64,000 nt of DNA from Pseudoalteromonas amylolytica (lineage in GTDB: Bacteria; Pseudomonadota; Gammaproteobacteria; Enterobacterales; Alteromonadaceae). Where the stretch lies: positions 51,317 through 115,316 of the forward strand of contig NZ_MKJU01000030.1 in NCBI RefSeq assembly GCF_001854605.1, written 5' to 3'. The translations under genes were made by a program, and so were the position numbers. The stretch's first letter is position 1, and each line of letters begins with the position of its first letter. Below the pieces are notes generated by a model that saw only the letters and a list, made by a program, of their open reading frames with translations, did not search any database and was not told the origin of the DNA. Below, in pieces: positions 54,926 through 63,949 of this stretch.

Positions 54926-55231
54926 CTAGGATGCCATACGATGTGGCGGAATATCAGCTTTCATTAAGCGGCTATTTTCAAGGTGTAATACGCCCTGATA
55001 AACGGTTTCACCATCGGAGCTGAATTCAAAAATAAACTGGCTTTTTATACCAGGCTTACCACTTTTGAGTATGCCTAGCCGACGTTTTTGACACGCTACA
55101 CTCAGAAGCTGAACTTGCAGCTTATCAGCTTGATGTTGGGCGTGATCTTTAGCCGCTTCAGCGGCCTGTCGAGAGGTCCAAAATAGTGCTATTACCGCAC
55201 CTACGAAAATAAAAAGCCAAAGTGTTGCCAT
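54926..55231 (-). CDS. DUF3301 family membrane protein
   Basis: 101 residues with one N-terminal transmembrane segment (about 4-20) and a small C-terminal domain rich in basic residues (LKSGKPGIKSQFIFEFSSDG). It begins directly after the stop of the DUF3549 gene. Function unknown; the pair is conserved in Vibrio and Alteromonadales. Confidence 0.8.
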   Translation of the reverse strand: MATLWLFIFVGAVIALFWTSRQAAEAAKDHAQHQADKLQVQLLSVACQKRRLGILKSGKPGIKSQFIFEFSSDGETVYQGVLHLENSRLMKADIPPHRMAS

Positions 55232-56260
55232 CTATGAAAATAACCTGCCAATTGCGCGAGACAAATCATCACTACGATTTTCTGCCCTTAGAATGCCTAA
55301 AACATGTGGGCGCAAAGATGGAATTGCAACTAGATCTGCAAAAATACTTGCAAATAAGCCCTCTATTTTTGTGTTCTGAGCAGCTGACTCCAAAAATTTA
55401 AATAGGCGCTCTGAGTCTAAAAAGACTTCCCAACAGCGTCCAGCCAAAGTGAGTAAAATGTCAGATTCTCTGCCGTACTCACTGCTCAAAATAGTGTCAA
55501 CACTTTGTGCCAACAAGCCTTGCGCATGACTGCCAGAGATGGCTCTGAGGTTGCACACTAGCTCATCAAGATTATTTTCATTGATACTGTTATTTATTTC
55601 ATTTTGTAGCTTCTCTGAGAAACGGGTGTCGATAGCAACGTGTTCTAACATTGCGCTCAGAGGTTGTTTCACTTCAAGCGGGAGTGAAGCCCAAATGGCT
55701 TGTAAGTTTTCACTATTTTGGCCATGATCAAGGCGAAACGCAAAGTCAGCAAGGCCTTGAACAGCAAGGCTTTGCCAGTCATCAGCTGGCAATTTGCCAG
55801 AAAAGTACAGCTCAGTGTATTCATAATATTGCGACGCAGGGCGTTTTAGCTCGGTTTTTAACAAGGCATTGAAAGCGGCTAATTTATTGGCATTCGGTGT
55901 AAAAACATAGGGGTTATTATCAAGTTTTCCGTCGGCTTGCTGGCCTGTTAACTCGGTTCCCAAAGCTTCTAATACCATGCTTGCAAAGTGGTCGCGGCTG
56001 GCTACTATCAGCTTGCTTTGCTCATCCAGTGGAAATTTTAAAAACCACACATACGGGTCAACGGTGGCTTGGTTATCCCAAAATTGAATGGCCAGTAACG
56101 CATGTCCACCAAGCGGGTATGGGTAGGGGGCTTGTGTTGTTTCAATTTGCGCAAAGTGTTGTTTGTCGATTTTCGTGATCCTGCGACCAATATCATATAC
56201 TCGCCACTGTGTGCCCGCGGCACTCAAAAGTTCGCCTAAAGTAGAAATTTGCGCTGTCAT
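55232..56260 (-). CDS. DUF3549 family protein
   Basis: 342 residues, soluble. An N-terminal motif STLGELLSAAGTQWRVYDIGRRI and a mid-protein helical region fit DUF3549. No catalytic motif is clear. It is in an operon with the DUF3301 gene and divergent from yqcC-truC-yqcA. The conserved neighbourhood suggests a shared regulatory setting but gives no function. Confidence 0.82.
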   Translation of the reverse strand: MTAQISTLGELLSAAGTQWRVYDIGRRITKIDKQHFAQIETTQAPYPYPLGGHALLAIQFWDNQATVDPYVWFLKFPLDEQSKLIVASRDHFASMVLEALGTELTGQQADGKLDNNPYVFTPNANKLAAFNALLKTELKRPASQYYEYTELYFSGKLPADDWQSLAVQGLADFAFRLDHGQNSENLQAIWASLPLEVKQPLSAMLEHVAIDTRFSEKLQNEINNSINENNLDELVCNLRAISGSHAQGLLAQSVDTILSSEYGRESDILLTLAGRCWEVFLDSERLFKFLESAAQNTKIEGLFASIFADLVAIPSLRPHVLGILRAENRSDDLSRAIGRLFS

Positions 56261-56388
56261 GATTCACCCACTTAATGATTAGAGCGCGAGATTATACCTG
56301 TTATTCGCATCTCTGATAAGCAAGCTATGGGTAAAGAATGGCAGTTTAGGTATAATTGCGCCATTAAAAGGTATACAGAGTTTTGATA

Positions 56389-56724
56389 ATGAACAGTTCG
56401 TTTCATCAACATGTTATGAAACTTGTCCAAGAGTTGGAGCAAATACTTAAGTCAGCTTCACTTTGGCAAACACAGCCAATAGACCCAAGCTTGCTGCAAT
56501 CTGCCCAGCCATTTTGCTGTGATACGTTGCGCTTTGAACAGTGGCTACAATTTATATTCATTCCTAAAATGTTGCAACTTCTCAATCAACATGCTGATTT
56601 GCCAAGGAATATAGCGCTAACACCGATGGCTGAGGTTTCACTCTCTGCTCATGGCCACGTTGCAAGTGTTAAGCATATTCTTTCAAGACTAGATGAGAGC
56701 TTGTCAAAAGGTGAAATATGCTAG
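56389..56724 (+). CDS. yqcC: YqcC family protein
   Basis: 111 residues from the ATG at 56389 (109 in E. coli); a TTG two codons earlier is the alternative. Mostly helical, with the YqcC pattern FEQWLQFIFIPKM. It overlaps truC by seven bases, the usual arrangement in gammaproteobacteria. Molecular function unknown. Confidence 0.88.
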   Translation: MNSSFHQHVMKLVQELEQILKSASLWQTQPIDPSLLQSAQPFCCDTLRFEQWLQFIFIPKMLQLLNQHADLPRNIALTPMAEVSLSAHGHVASVKHILSRLDESLSKGEIC

Positions 56725-57452
56725 AGATCATTTATCAAGACGAGAATTATGTCGCGATTAACAAACCATCGGGCTTATTGGTACATCGCTCCTTTTTAGA
56801 CAAACGAGAAACGCAATTTGCGATGCAAATGCTAAGAGATCAACTTGGTCAGCATGTTTTCCCTGTACATCGTTTGGATAGGCCAACCTCGGGTGTGTTA
56901 CTGTTTGCTTTGAGCTCTGAGGCAGCACGTGATATGAATCAGGTATTTATCGATGGCAACATTGAAAAGCGCTATCTAGCACTTGTTAGGGGGTTTGCGC
57001 CTGAGTCTGTCTATCTGGATAAACCTCTCAAGGAAGAGCTAGATAAAATAGCGGACAAATTTGCGGATCAAAACAAAGCGCCGCAGGAAGCGCAAACGCA
57101 GTTTAATTGCCTACATCAAGCCAGTTTGCCTATCCCATTCGGGAAATACCCGAGTATTCGATACTCTTTAGTGGAGTGCTTTCCAAAAACAGGGCGAAAG
57201 CATCAAATTCGCCGCCACCTAAAGCACTTATCTTGCCCAATTATTGGTGATGTGAATCATGGTGATAACAAACATAATCACTTCTTTTTTGAGCACTTTG
57301 GATTACAAAGGTTGATGTTGTTCGCAACTTCACTTAAGTTTGTTCATCCTTATACAAATAAAACCATAACGATTAAAGCGAGCCTAGGTGAAGCTATGTT
57401 GTCTATTTGTGCGCAATTGGGCTGGCCAACTACTGAAAAGGATTACGAATAA
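56718..57452 (+). CDS. truC: tRNA pseudouridine(65) synthase
   Basis: RluA-family enzyme, 244 residues. Catalytic motif HRLDRPTSGVLLFAL with the catalytic Asp near residue 54. TGRKHQIRRHLKHLSCPIIGD is the family motif near residue 157. It overlaps yqcC at the start and yqcA by one base at the end. Confidence 0.94.
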   Translation: MLEIIYQDENYVAINKPSGLLVHRSFLDKRETQFAMQMLRDQLGQHVFPVHRLDRPTSGVLLFALSSEAARDMNQVFIDGNIEKRYLALVRGFAPESVYLDKPLKEELDKIADKFADQNKAPQEAQTQFNCLHQASLPIPFGKYPSIRYSLVECFPKTGRKHQIRRHLKHLSCPIIGDVNHGDNKHNHFFFEHFGLQRLMLFATSLKFVHPYTNKTITIKASLGEAMLSICAQLGWPTTEKDYE

Positions 57453-57895
57453 TGGCGTCTGTGTCTATTTTTGTGGGTAGTGTGTACGGCAATGCCGACA
57501 ACCTAGCTATCGAAGTTAAAAATAAGCTAGAGGGTCTTGGTCACCAAGCAACTGTATACGAAGGGGGAACGATGGAGCAGCTGCAAAATGCCAGCAATAT
57601 TTTGTTTATTTCCTCGACAACAGGTTCAGGTGATTTACCCGAGAACTTACAACCTCTGTTTATGCAGATGCAAAGCCAGTTTCCAATGCTTACCAATAAG
57701 AAAGTCGGTGTGATTGGACTGGGAGATATTAGCTATGGAGAAACATTTTGTGGCGCAGGGCGGCAAATTGATGCTTTGGTTCAAGAGCTTAATGCGACCA
57801 TTCCCATTGAGCGCCTAGATATCGATGCGTGTGAGCATTTTGAACCGTGGGAGCCTACAGGCCCATGGCTCATGCGTTGGGCTGCACACTTATAA
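57452..57895 (+). CDS. yqcA: Flavodoxin YqcA (MioC-like)
   Basis: 147 residues. FMN-binding loops: VGSVYGNADNLA near residue 8, SSTTGSGDLPENL near residue 54, and GLGDISYGETFCGAG near 90. It ends the yqcC-truC-yqcA operon and is followed by two hairpins. The electron partner is unknown. Confidence 0.92.
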   Translation: MASVSIFVGSVYGNADNLAIEVKNKLEGLGHQATVYEGGTMEQLQNASNILFISSTTGSGDLPENLQPLFMQMQSQFPMLTNKKVGVIGLGDISYGETFCGAGRQIDALVQELNATIPIERLDIDACEHFEPWEPTGPWLMRWAAHL

Positions 57896-57907
57896 TAGCA
57901 GCCTCAT

Positions 57908-57934
57908 GCTATTATGTTGTAGCTACATAATAGC
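57908..57934 (+). other. Perfect inverted repeat between yqcA and mltD
   Basis: Ten-bp arms GCTATTATGT / ACATAATAGC flanking TGTAGCT, beginning 13 bases after the yqcA stop. No T-run follows, so it is not a classical terminator. A protein-binding site or an RNA hairpin of the yqcA 3' end is possible. Confidence 0.55.
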
Positions 57935-57945
57935 GGACAGCGAAT

Positions 57946-57971
57946 AAAAAAGCGCCAAACGGCGCTTTTTT
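57946..57971. terminator. Bidirectional terminator between yqcA and mltD
   Basis: AAAAAAGCGCC / GGCGCTTTTTT with a four-base loop, between convergent genes. Confidence 0.93.
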
Positions 57972-59535
57972 AAGAGTTTTTCACATCAACTTTAAGCTTC
58001 AATTTTTGACCTGGGTACAAGTACTTTTGGCCTGCTAGGTCATTCCACTTTACAATCTCTTTAACCGTCAGATTAAACTTAGAAGCGATACGTGCTAATG
58101 AGTCTCCGCGCCTTACTTTGTAAGTAATCGTACGGTTAGTTGCAGCAATTTTTTGTGCTTTTGCCTCTTGATAAATTGTAAGTTTTTGCCCTAAACGCAA
58201 AATCGAGTTGGGCTTTAGCTTATTCCAACGTGCAAGTTGTTTAATAGTCACATCGTATTCACGACTGATGTCCCACAAAGTATCACCATTGGTGACAATG
58301 TGTGTTTTCTGCGCTTGAGGTGCTTTAGCCACTGCACTACGTACACTGGTTGGTAAGTGTTCACTTTTAAGCTTTCCCTCGCTAAGAGGAACGAGTAGGT
58401 TCTGGCCTATTTGGATAATGTGTGAATTTAGCTTATTTAACGACTGTATTGCGCTAGGACTGGTCGAAAACTTCGCTGCAATTACAGACAGCGTATCGCC
58501 TTTTTTAACCGTGTAATGTTGCCAGCGAAGCCTGTCTTCAGCAGATGTGGCTGCTAACTTCTCTTTAAATACATCAACTTTGTCTGCAGGAAGAAGTAAC
58601 GAGTGCGGGCCATTCGGGTCGGTTGCCCAGCGATTGAAAGCTGGGTTGAGTCGATAAAGCTCCGTAAGAGAAATATCCGCCATATCGGCGGCCATTGCTA
58701 AGTCGATTTGAGAGCCAATATCTACAGACTCAACCACCTGTGCATTGATGATCTTTCTCCAGCTGACATTAAACTCATCCTGTCGTTTTAATAAATCAGA
58801 CAGAGCTAGCAACTTAGGAACGTAAGCGGTTGTTTCTTTTGGTAAGTCTAATGACCAAAAATCCGTAGGCAGGTGCTTTTTGCGATTTTTTCTAATTGCT
58901 TTTAATAATCGACCCTCGCCCGAGTTATAGGCCGCAATTGCATTTAGCCAGTCGCCCTCAAGGGTTTTATGTAGATAACTTAGATAGTCTAGTGCTGCAC
59001 GAGTAGATTGAACAATGTCTCTGCGGCCGTCGTACCACCAGTTTTGCTTGAGATTAAAACGCTCACCAGTTTGTGGCATAAATTGCCAAATTCCAGATGC
59101 ACTGCGGTGTGAATAGCCAAATGGGTCGAATGCACTTTCAACTATGGGTAGCAATGCAATTTCAATTGGCATTTGACGTTTTTCAACTTCCTCCACAATA
59201 AAATAGAGGTAAGGCTCCGCGCGCTTGGCAATTCTGTTTAAATATGCCTGATGGCGTTGATAGTAGTTTCTTTCCGCAACCACGGGGCGATTCTGCGGAA
59301 TATCAATAGAAAGTTGGTAGCGAATGCGCTCCCACACATCGTCAAATACTGGTGGTGGCTCATCCGCTTCTATTGGTTCTTGAATTGCACTAAGCAAGGT
59401 GTCACTGATCTCTGCAGGGCTTGCGTTATTAAGCTGCGATAGCGTTTCTTCGGTAGTCTTATCTACAGGAGTTAGTGTCTGACAACCGCTACTCAGTAGC
59501 GCTGCTAATACAACAGAAATGGACAATTTATTCAT
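57970..59535 (-). CDS. mltD: Membrane-bound lytic murein transglycosylase D
   Basis: 521 residues from the ATG at 59535, which gives a lipoprotein signal (MNKLSISVVLAALLSSGC) with lipidated Cys at about 19; an upstream in-frame start would add 12 residues. The SLT domain has the catalytic Glu in IVESAFDPFGYS and GIWQFMPQTG. Three LysM domains follow (about 340-390, 410-455, 470-515: HYTVKKGDTLSVIA, HIVTNGDTLWDIS, TYKVRRGDSLARIA). It is longer than E. coli MltD (452), which has two LysM repeats. It heads the mltD-gloB-yafS-rnhA-dnaQ group. Confidence 0.95.
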   Translation of the reverse strand: MNKLSISVVLAALLSSGCQTLTPVDKTTEETLSQLNNASPAEISDTLLSAIQEPIEADEPPPVFDDVWERIRYQLSIDIPQNRPVVAERNYYQRHQAYLNRIAKRAEPYLYFIVEEVEKRQMPIEIALLPIVESAFDPFGYSHRSASGIWQFMPQTGERFNLKQNWWYDGRRDIVQSTRAALDYLSYLHKTLEGDWLNAIAAYNSGEGRLLKAIRKNRKKHLPTDFWSLDLPKETTAYVPKLLALSDLLKRQDEFNVSWRKIINAQVVESVDIGSQIDLAMAADMADISLTELYRLNPAFNRWATDPNGPHSLLLPADKVDVFKEKLAATSAEDRLRWQHYTVKKGDTLSVIAAKFSTSPSAIQSLNKLNSHIIQIGQNLLVPLSEGKLKSEHLPTSVRSAVAKAPQAQKTHIVTNGDTLWDISREYDVTIKQLARWNKLKPNSILRLGQKLTIYQEAKAQKIAATNRTITYKVRRGDSLARIASKFNLTVKEIVKWNDLAGQKYLYPGQKLKLKVDVKNS

Positions 59536-59620
59536 AGATAACTTTCTTTTAGTCAAGCAAAAACCCGCCAATACTACCTGTTAAGTACATATATTTAAAG
59601 TGGTTAGTATAGCCTACAGA

Positions 59621-60388
59621 TTAAAAGGCGTCTTTCCACGCTCTCAAAGCTGCAAAAACCTGCCAAGGGTCACTCTGGTTTCGCGTAAACTGTGTTGGAA
59701 TGTGCTTACAGATATGCTCGAGATCAGCGCGTAAAAAAGGGTTCACCAAGCGCTCCTTAGCCATTGTGGTGGGCAAGGTTGGCAACTCTTGGTTACGTCT
59801 TTGGTTTACCCATTGTTGATAATCTTGAATATCTTGGTTATCTGGCTCAACGGCCTGAGCAAAAGCTAAATTAGCCGTGGTATATTCATGGGTACAATAG
59901 ATTTGCGTGTGATCACTAAGGGAAAGCAACTTTTGTAGGGATTGCCACATTTGTATTGGGTTGCCTTCGAACAGACGTCCACAACCTGCGCTAAATAGGG
60001 TGTCTCCCGTAAAGCTGTGTTGATCGTTGATGTAGCAGATATGATCCAGAGTATGGCCTGGTGTTTCGATAATCGAATACTGTTTGCCCAGAACACTCAC
60101 TTCATCCCCTTCGACTAGTGGCTGAGTTATTCCTTCAAAAGGTGAGCTTTTGGGGCCGTAAATAGGGATACCTGGTGCAAAGGTTTGGAGTTCTGACACG
60201 CCGTCAGTGTGATCCCAGTGATGATGTGTGATCAAAATACCTTGCAGTTTTGCACTGTGCTGTGCCAAATAATTCATGACTGGAGACGCTTGTCCTGGGT
60301 CAACTACCCACACAAGGTTTTGCTTGGTGTCTCGGATAGCCCAAATATAGTTATCTTGGAAAGCTTTTATTGGCTCGACTTGCACCAT
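59621..60388 (-). CDS. gloB: Hydroxyacylglutathione hydrolase (glyoxalase II)
   Basis: 255 residues. The metallo-beta-lactamase motif THHHWDHTDG lies at about residues 54-63, and the family pattern GDTLFSAGCGRLFEG near 125. The HAGH C-terminal domain follows. It hydrolyses S-lactoylglutathione; glutathione is made in this window by gshA. It is divergent from yafS. Confidence 0.96.
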   Translation of the reverse strand: MVQVEPIKAFQDNYIWAIRDTKQNLVWVVDPGQASPVMNYLAQHSAKLQGILITHHHWDHTDGVSELQTFAPGIPIYGPKSSPFEGITQPLVEGDEVSVLGKQYSIIETPGHTLDHICYINDQHSFTGDTLFSAGCGRLFEGNPIQMWQSLQKLLSLSDHTQIYCTHEYTTANLAFAQAVEPDNQDIQDYQQWVNQRRNQELPTLPTTMAKERLVNPFLRADLEHICKHIPTQFTRNQSDPWQVFAALRAWKDAF

Positions 60389-60440
60389 AGTTAATTGCTC
60401 TATAAAGTGAACGGTAGCAATAGTATAACGGGCAAACTCA

Positions 60441-61196
60441 ATGAAACCAGCCTTAAGTTTTCAACAAGGTCCAAAGCCGCTAGAGTGGCAAGATTTTCCC
60501 CACGGCGACTATTTAAGGGCTGGGGTAGAAAGGCGTGTAGGCAAATGGTTGCCGCGCATGTTTGGCTATCACATGTTGAAGTTAGGGAGTCTTAGCGGCC
60601 AAATCAGTACTGCCAAAAGTGCTATCAAGCATCAGGTTTGTGTTGCTCCACATCAGTTGCAACATGTTGGTGTAGTAGCTGAAGTTGACGAGTTGCCATT
60701 TTCAGAGCATAGCGTTGATGCATGCATTTTAAGTCAGTGCCTAGAGTATCACTCTGATCCGCATCACATATTGCGTGAAGCACACCGTACCTTAATTCCC
60801 GGCGGTTACATAGTAATAACAGGGTTTAATCCATTTAGTTTGTGTGGTTTGGCAAATTTATTGCCTTTTAGTAAAGAAAAATTACCTTGGTCAGGGCGGT
60901 TCTTTACCCCCTCACGGGTTAAAGACTGGTTAGATTTATTGGGGTTCGAAATCTTAGCCGACGAGAGATTTATTCACGCCTCCCTTGCGCGAGGTAGTCG
61001 TTTATCTCGCTTTGCTCCATGGCGACGTTTTTGTCGCCAGTATTTAAAGCCAATGGGAAGTTGTTATATGTTGGTGGCTCGCAAACGTGTTGCACCGCTG
61101 ACGCCTATAAAACCCAAATGGCACGCTCGTCCAAAGTGGGCGCCCGCAGTGAAAAGTGCACGGCTGACGCAAACTCGCTCATCAAATGAAAAGTAA
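60441..61196 (+). CDS. yafS: SAM-dependent methyltransferase (YafS-like)
   Basis: 251 residues. The class I fold pattern VAEVDELPFSEHSVDACILSQ and HRTLIPGGYIVITGFNPFSL are visible (motifs IV and post-I type). The substrate is unknown. It lies between gloB and rnhA, exactly as yafS does in E. coli. A basic C-terminal tail (KSARLTQTRSSNEK) ends the protein. Confidence 0.85.
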   Translation: MKPALSFQQGPKPLEWQDFPHGDYLRAGVERRVGKWLPRMFGYHMLKLGSLSGQISTAKSAIKHQVCVAPHQLQHVGVVAEVDELPFSEHSVDACILSQCLEYHSDPHHILREAHRTLIPGGYIVITGFNPFSLCGLANLLPFSKEKLPWSGRFFTPSRVKDWLDLLGFEILADERFIHASLARGSRLSRFAPWRRFCRQYLKPMGSCYMLVARKRVAPLTPIKPKWHARPKWAPAVKSARLTQTRSSNEK

Positions 61197-61205
61197 CTCG
61201 GTCTG

Positions 61206-61685
61206 CTAGCTGTTTTTTACTTGGGCTTGATATCCTTCATCAATCAGTAAGTTATGTGATGACGCAGCTTCACGGGCAAGGTCGTCAACTAACTCATTGT
61301 ATTGGTTACCGCTATGGCCTTTGACCCAGCGCCATTCAATGGTGTGTCTTTGGCAAGCGCTGTCTAACCGCTGCCACAAATCTACATTTTTGACTGGGGC
61401 TTTAGAGGCTGTTTTCCAATTGCGCTTTTTCCAATTCTCAAGCCAAGATTCAATACCTTGCTTAACATACTGACTATCGGTATAAAGTATGACATGGCAC
61501 GCTCTGGTGAGTGTTTCTAGAGCAACGGTTGCGGCAAGCATCTCCATGCGGTTGTTTGTTGTCAGTTGGTAGCCTTGTGAGAGCTTTTTTTCATGACCTT
61601 GGTAACTCATATAAATGCCATAGCCACCAGGACCTGGATTGCCAAGACACGATCCGTCAGTATAAATCTCTACGGTTTTTTGCAC
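61206..61685 (-). CDS. rnhA: Ribonuclease HI
   Basis: 159 residues, near the E. coli length of 155. The four acidic catalytic residues are visible as Asp in [11 protein letters not shown] (residue 10), Glu in NRMEMLA, Asp in LYTDSQYV, and Asp in NELVDDLAR. Removes RNA from RNA-DNA hybrids. It is divergent from dnaQ, as in E. coli. Confidence 0.98.
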   Translation of the reverse strand: MQKTVEIYTDGSCLGNPGPGGYGIYMSYQGHEKKLSQGYQLTTNNRMEMLAATVALETLTRACHVILYTDSQYVKQGIESWLENWKKRNWKTASKAPVKNVDLWQRLDSACQRHTIEWRWVKGHSGNQYNELVDDLAREAASSHNLLIDEGYQAQVKNS

Positions 61686-61755
61686 GAATAGACCTGTTTT
61701 TATGTAGAATATATGTATTAATGGCTAACCATAACAAAGTTGGGCACCAGACGAT

Positions 61756-62463
61756 ATGCTAAAACGACAAATAGTCCTAGATACGGAAACTACAGGCATC
61801 GACCCTAAAGCAGGGCATAGGATCATAGAGATAGGTTGTGTGGAGCTTGTGAATCGCCGACTTACCGGTAATAACTTTCATGTTTACATCAATCCGCAAC
61901 GAGAAATAGAAGAAGAAGCGATTGACGTTCACGGTATCACCAATGAGTTTTTGCGGGATAAACCGCTTTTTCATCAGGTAGCTCAGGAGTTCTTTGATTA
62001 CATAAAAGGTGCTGAACTGGTGATCCATAACGCGCCCTTTGACGTCGGATTTATGGACCATGAGTTTGCTATGCTTAAGCAAGGCTTTCCTGTAACACAT
62101 GATTACTGTGAGGTGTTGGATACGCTTGTTATGGCGCGAAATTTGCACCCAGGTCAGAAGAATAACCTTGATGCATTATGTCGACGCTATGACATAGACA
62201 ACTCAAAGCGAACATTGCACGGCGCATTACTGGATTCTGAGATACTGGCAGATGTTTATCTGGGTATGACTGGCGGCCAGGTTAAGCTGAACTTAGCAAC
62301 GGGTAATGACAGTAATGAACAAAATGACAGTGGCGGTATTCGTCGTTTAGCTGCGGATAGGCCCGCATTAAAAGTTGTCAAAGCCACAGATGAAGAGTTA
62401 CAGGCCCATTTGGCCAGGCTACAGGTTGTCAATAAAAATGGCGAAACCTTGTGGCAAAATTAG
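61756..62463 (+). CDS. dnaQ: DNA polymerase III epsilon subunit (proofreading exonuclease)
   Basis: 235 residues. ExoI motif LDTETTGIDP (Asp8, Glu10 type), ExoII in HNAPFDVGFMDHEF and ExoIII in HGALLDSEILADVYL. The C-terminal tail (about 185-235) binds the alpha subunit. The start is an ATG with no strong ribosome-binding site. Divergent from rnhA over a 70 bp gap. Confidence 0.97.
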   Translation: MLKRQIVLDTETTGIDPKAGHRIIEIGCVELVNRRLTGNNFHVYINPQREIEEEAIDVHGITNEFLRDKPLFHQVAQEFFDYIKGAELVIHNAPFDVGFMDHEFAMLKQGFPVTHDYCEVLDTLVMARNLHPGQKNNLDALCRRYDIDNSKRTLHGALLDSEILADVYLGMTGGQVKLNLATGNDSNEQNDSGGIRRLAADRPALKVVKATDEELQAHLARLQVVNKNGETLWQN

Positions 62464-62474
62464 TGAGGTAAATT

Positions 62475-63851
62475 ATGAAACGGTTGTGGTTCGTTCTAGT
62501 TATGACATGGCTCACCATGACACTGGTTACTACTTCTGCACTTGCCACTCCTCAAGTGACAGTATTAGAGCGTGACGGAGTCTCAAATGAAGTGCCACTA
62601 CTGGACAACCGCTTTCGAATTGATCATGAGGTTGAAAAAATCTCGTTACTATTTTTTCGCAAACCAGGCTCTCCCGCGGTTGTTTTGGTGCAACCTGATG
62701 GTAGTAAAATTTATGCAACACATGCGTTACGTGATGACAGCTTACAGTGGTATGACGAAGTTAGCTTTGACTTAGTCGTGATTTCTAATCCCACACCTGG
62801 CCCATGGCAAGTGATAGGTAGTATCCAAGATGGTAGCCGAGTGATGGTGGTGGGGGAGATTGAACTGGAAGTAGAGGCTCTGCCACCCCTCATTTTTAGG
62901 GGGGAGACCCTAAAAGTTACCGGACGTGTCACCAATGATGGCAAACCAATCGAAATTGGCTATTTCAGAGACGTCATCTCCTTAGTGGTTGATTTTGTCA
63001 GTACGAACAATGACAACTACGCCAACTTTGGGGCAGGCACGCAGAGTGTCACAGAATTTAAAGATGATGGTAGAGATTTTGATGAGCGTCCTTTAGACGG
63101 TGTGTTCACAGGAGAGTTTAAACTGTCATTTCCAGCAGGAGAGTGGCGACCTGAGTTTCTTATTGAAACACCGCTTGTTAAGCGCAAGGTCGTGGGCAAA
63201 CCGATTTTACTCTCTGAGCCCCCGTTCAATTTCGAGTTGACTCTTTCTGACAACGAAGAGTTTGAACATGAGTTGAGGATCAAGATCGACAATGAAATTG
63301 TTAAACCTGAAAGTGTTATATTCCAAGGTAAGATTTTCTATCCAAATGGCGAGGAGCAGGCCTTTACCATAGAGCCAAAAGAGCGCTTGTATAGAACACT
63401 TGCTATTAAGAACTATGATTGGGGTCGTTATAGTGTTGAGCTTTCAGCATTTGGTGAAAATATTAATGGCCGCGAGTTCATGGCAACTTTGCCTGAATAT
63501 AAGTTTGAAATTGAACGGCCAATAGAAAAGGTGCCAGAGCTACAAGTGCCAATCAACACCATACTCATTCCTGAGCCAGAACCAGAACCTGAGATCAATA
63601 CGCCTCTAGTGGTCAGTATAATTGTATTGGGGAACCTACTTATTTTGCTGGCAGGGTGGGTCGCGGTACGTGTGTTGATTCAAAATAAACCAATTAATCT
63701 AAAGTTTAAGTTACCTTTTGGTAAATCTAAGAGTGAAGACAAACAATCGACAGAACCCAAAAGTGAAACTCAAAAACAAAACTCAGACGAAAGTGGTTCA
63801 AAAAATGATAAATCAGGTGATATTTTGAACCTTTCGATGTCAGATGACTAA
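62475..63851 (+). CDS. TIGR03503-like membrane-anchored periplasmic protein
   Basis: 458 residues with a signal peptide (about 1-24, ending SALA), a long beta-rich region (about 30-350), an acidic Pro-Glu stretch (PEPEPEPE near residue 370), one transmembrane segment (about 377-398), and a charged low-complexity tail. The layout fits the TIGR03503 family seen in Shewanella, Vibrio and Alteromonadales beside dnaQ and tRNA-Asp. No enzymatic motif is visible. Function unknown. Confidence 0.72.
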   Translation: MKRLWFVLVMTWLTMTLVTTSALATPQVTVLERDGVSNEVPLLDNRFRIDHEVEKISLLFFRKPGSPAVVLVQPDGSKIYATHALRDDSLQWYDEVSFDLVVISNPTPGPWQVIGSIQDGSRVMVVGEIELEVEALPPLIFRGETLKVTGRVTNDGKPIEIGYFRDVISLVVDFVSTNNDNYANFGAGTQSVTEFKDDGRDFDERPLDGVFTGEFKLSFPAGEWRPEFLIETPLVKRKVVGKPILLSEPPFNFELTLSDNEEFEHELRIKIDNEIVKPESVIFQGKIFYPNGEEQAFTIEPKERLYRTLAIKNYDWGRYSVELSAFGENINGREFMATLPEYKFEIERPIEKVPELQVPINTILIPEPEPEPEINTPLVVSIIVLGNLLILLAGWVAVRVLIQNKPINLKFKLPFGKSKSEDKQSTEPKSETQKQNSDESGSKNDKSGDILNLSMSDD

Positions 63852-63878
63852 AAAAGCGGGTATTTTTCAAAAAAACTG

Positions 63879-63907
63879 TTGACTCTCATGGGGTCGATTC
63901 GTATTAT
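63879..63907 (+). promoter_or_regulatory. Strong sigma-70 promoter of tRNA-Asp
   Basis: TTGACT (-35), 17 bp spacer, TATTAT (-10). The bases after the -10 are GC-rich (CACGCCGCTG), the discriminator type of stable-RNA promoters under stringent control. Start expected near 63914. Confidence 0.85.
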
Positions 63908-63949
63908 TCACGCCGCTGTCAGGGAGCAGTCTGGTAGCAAGAATAATGC

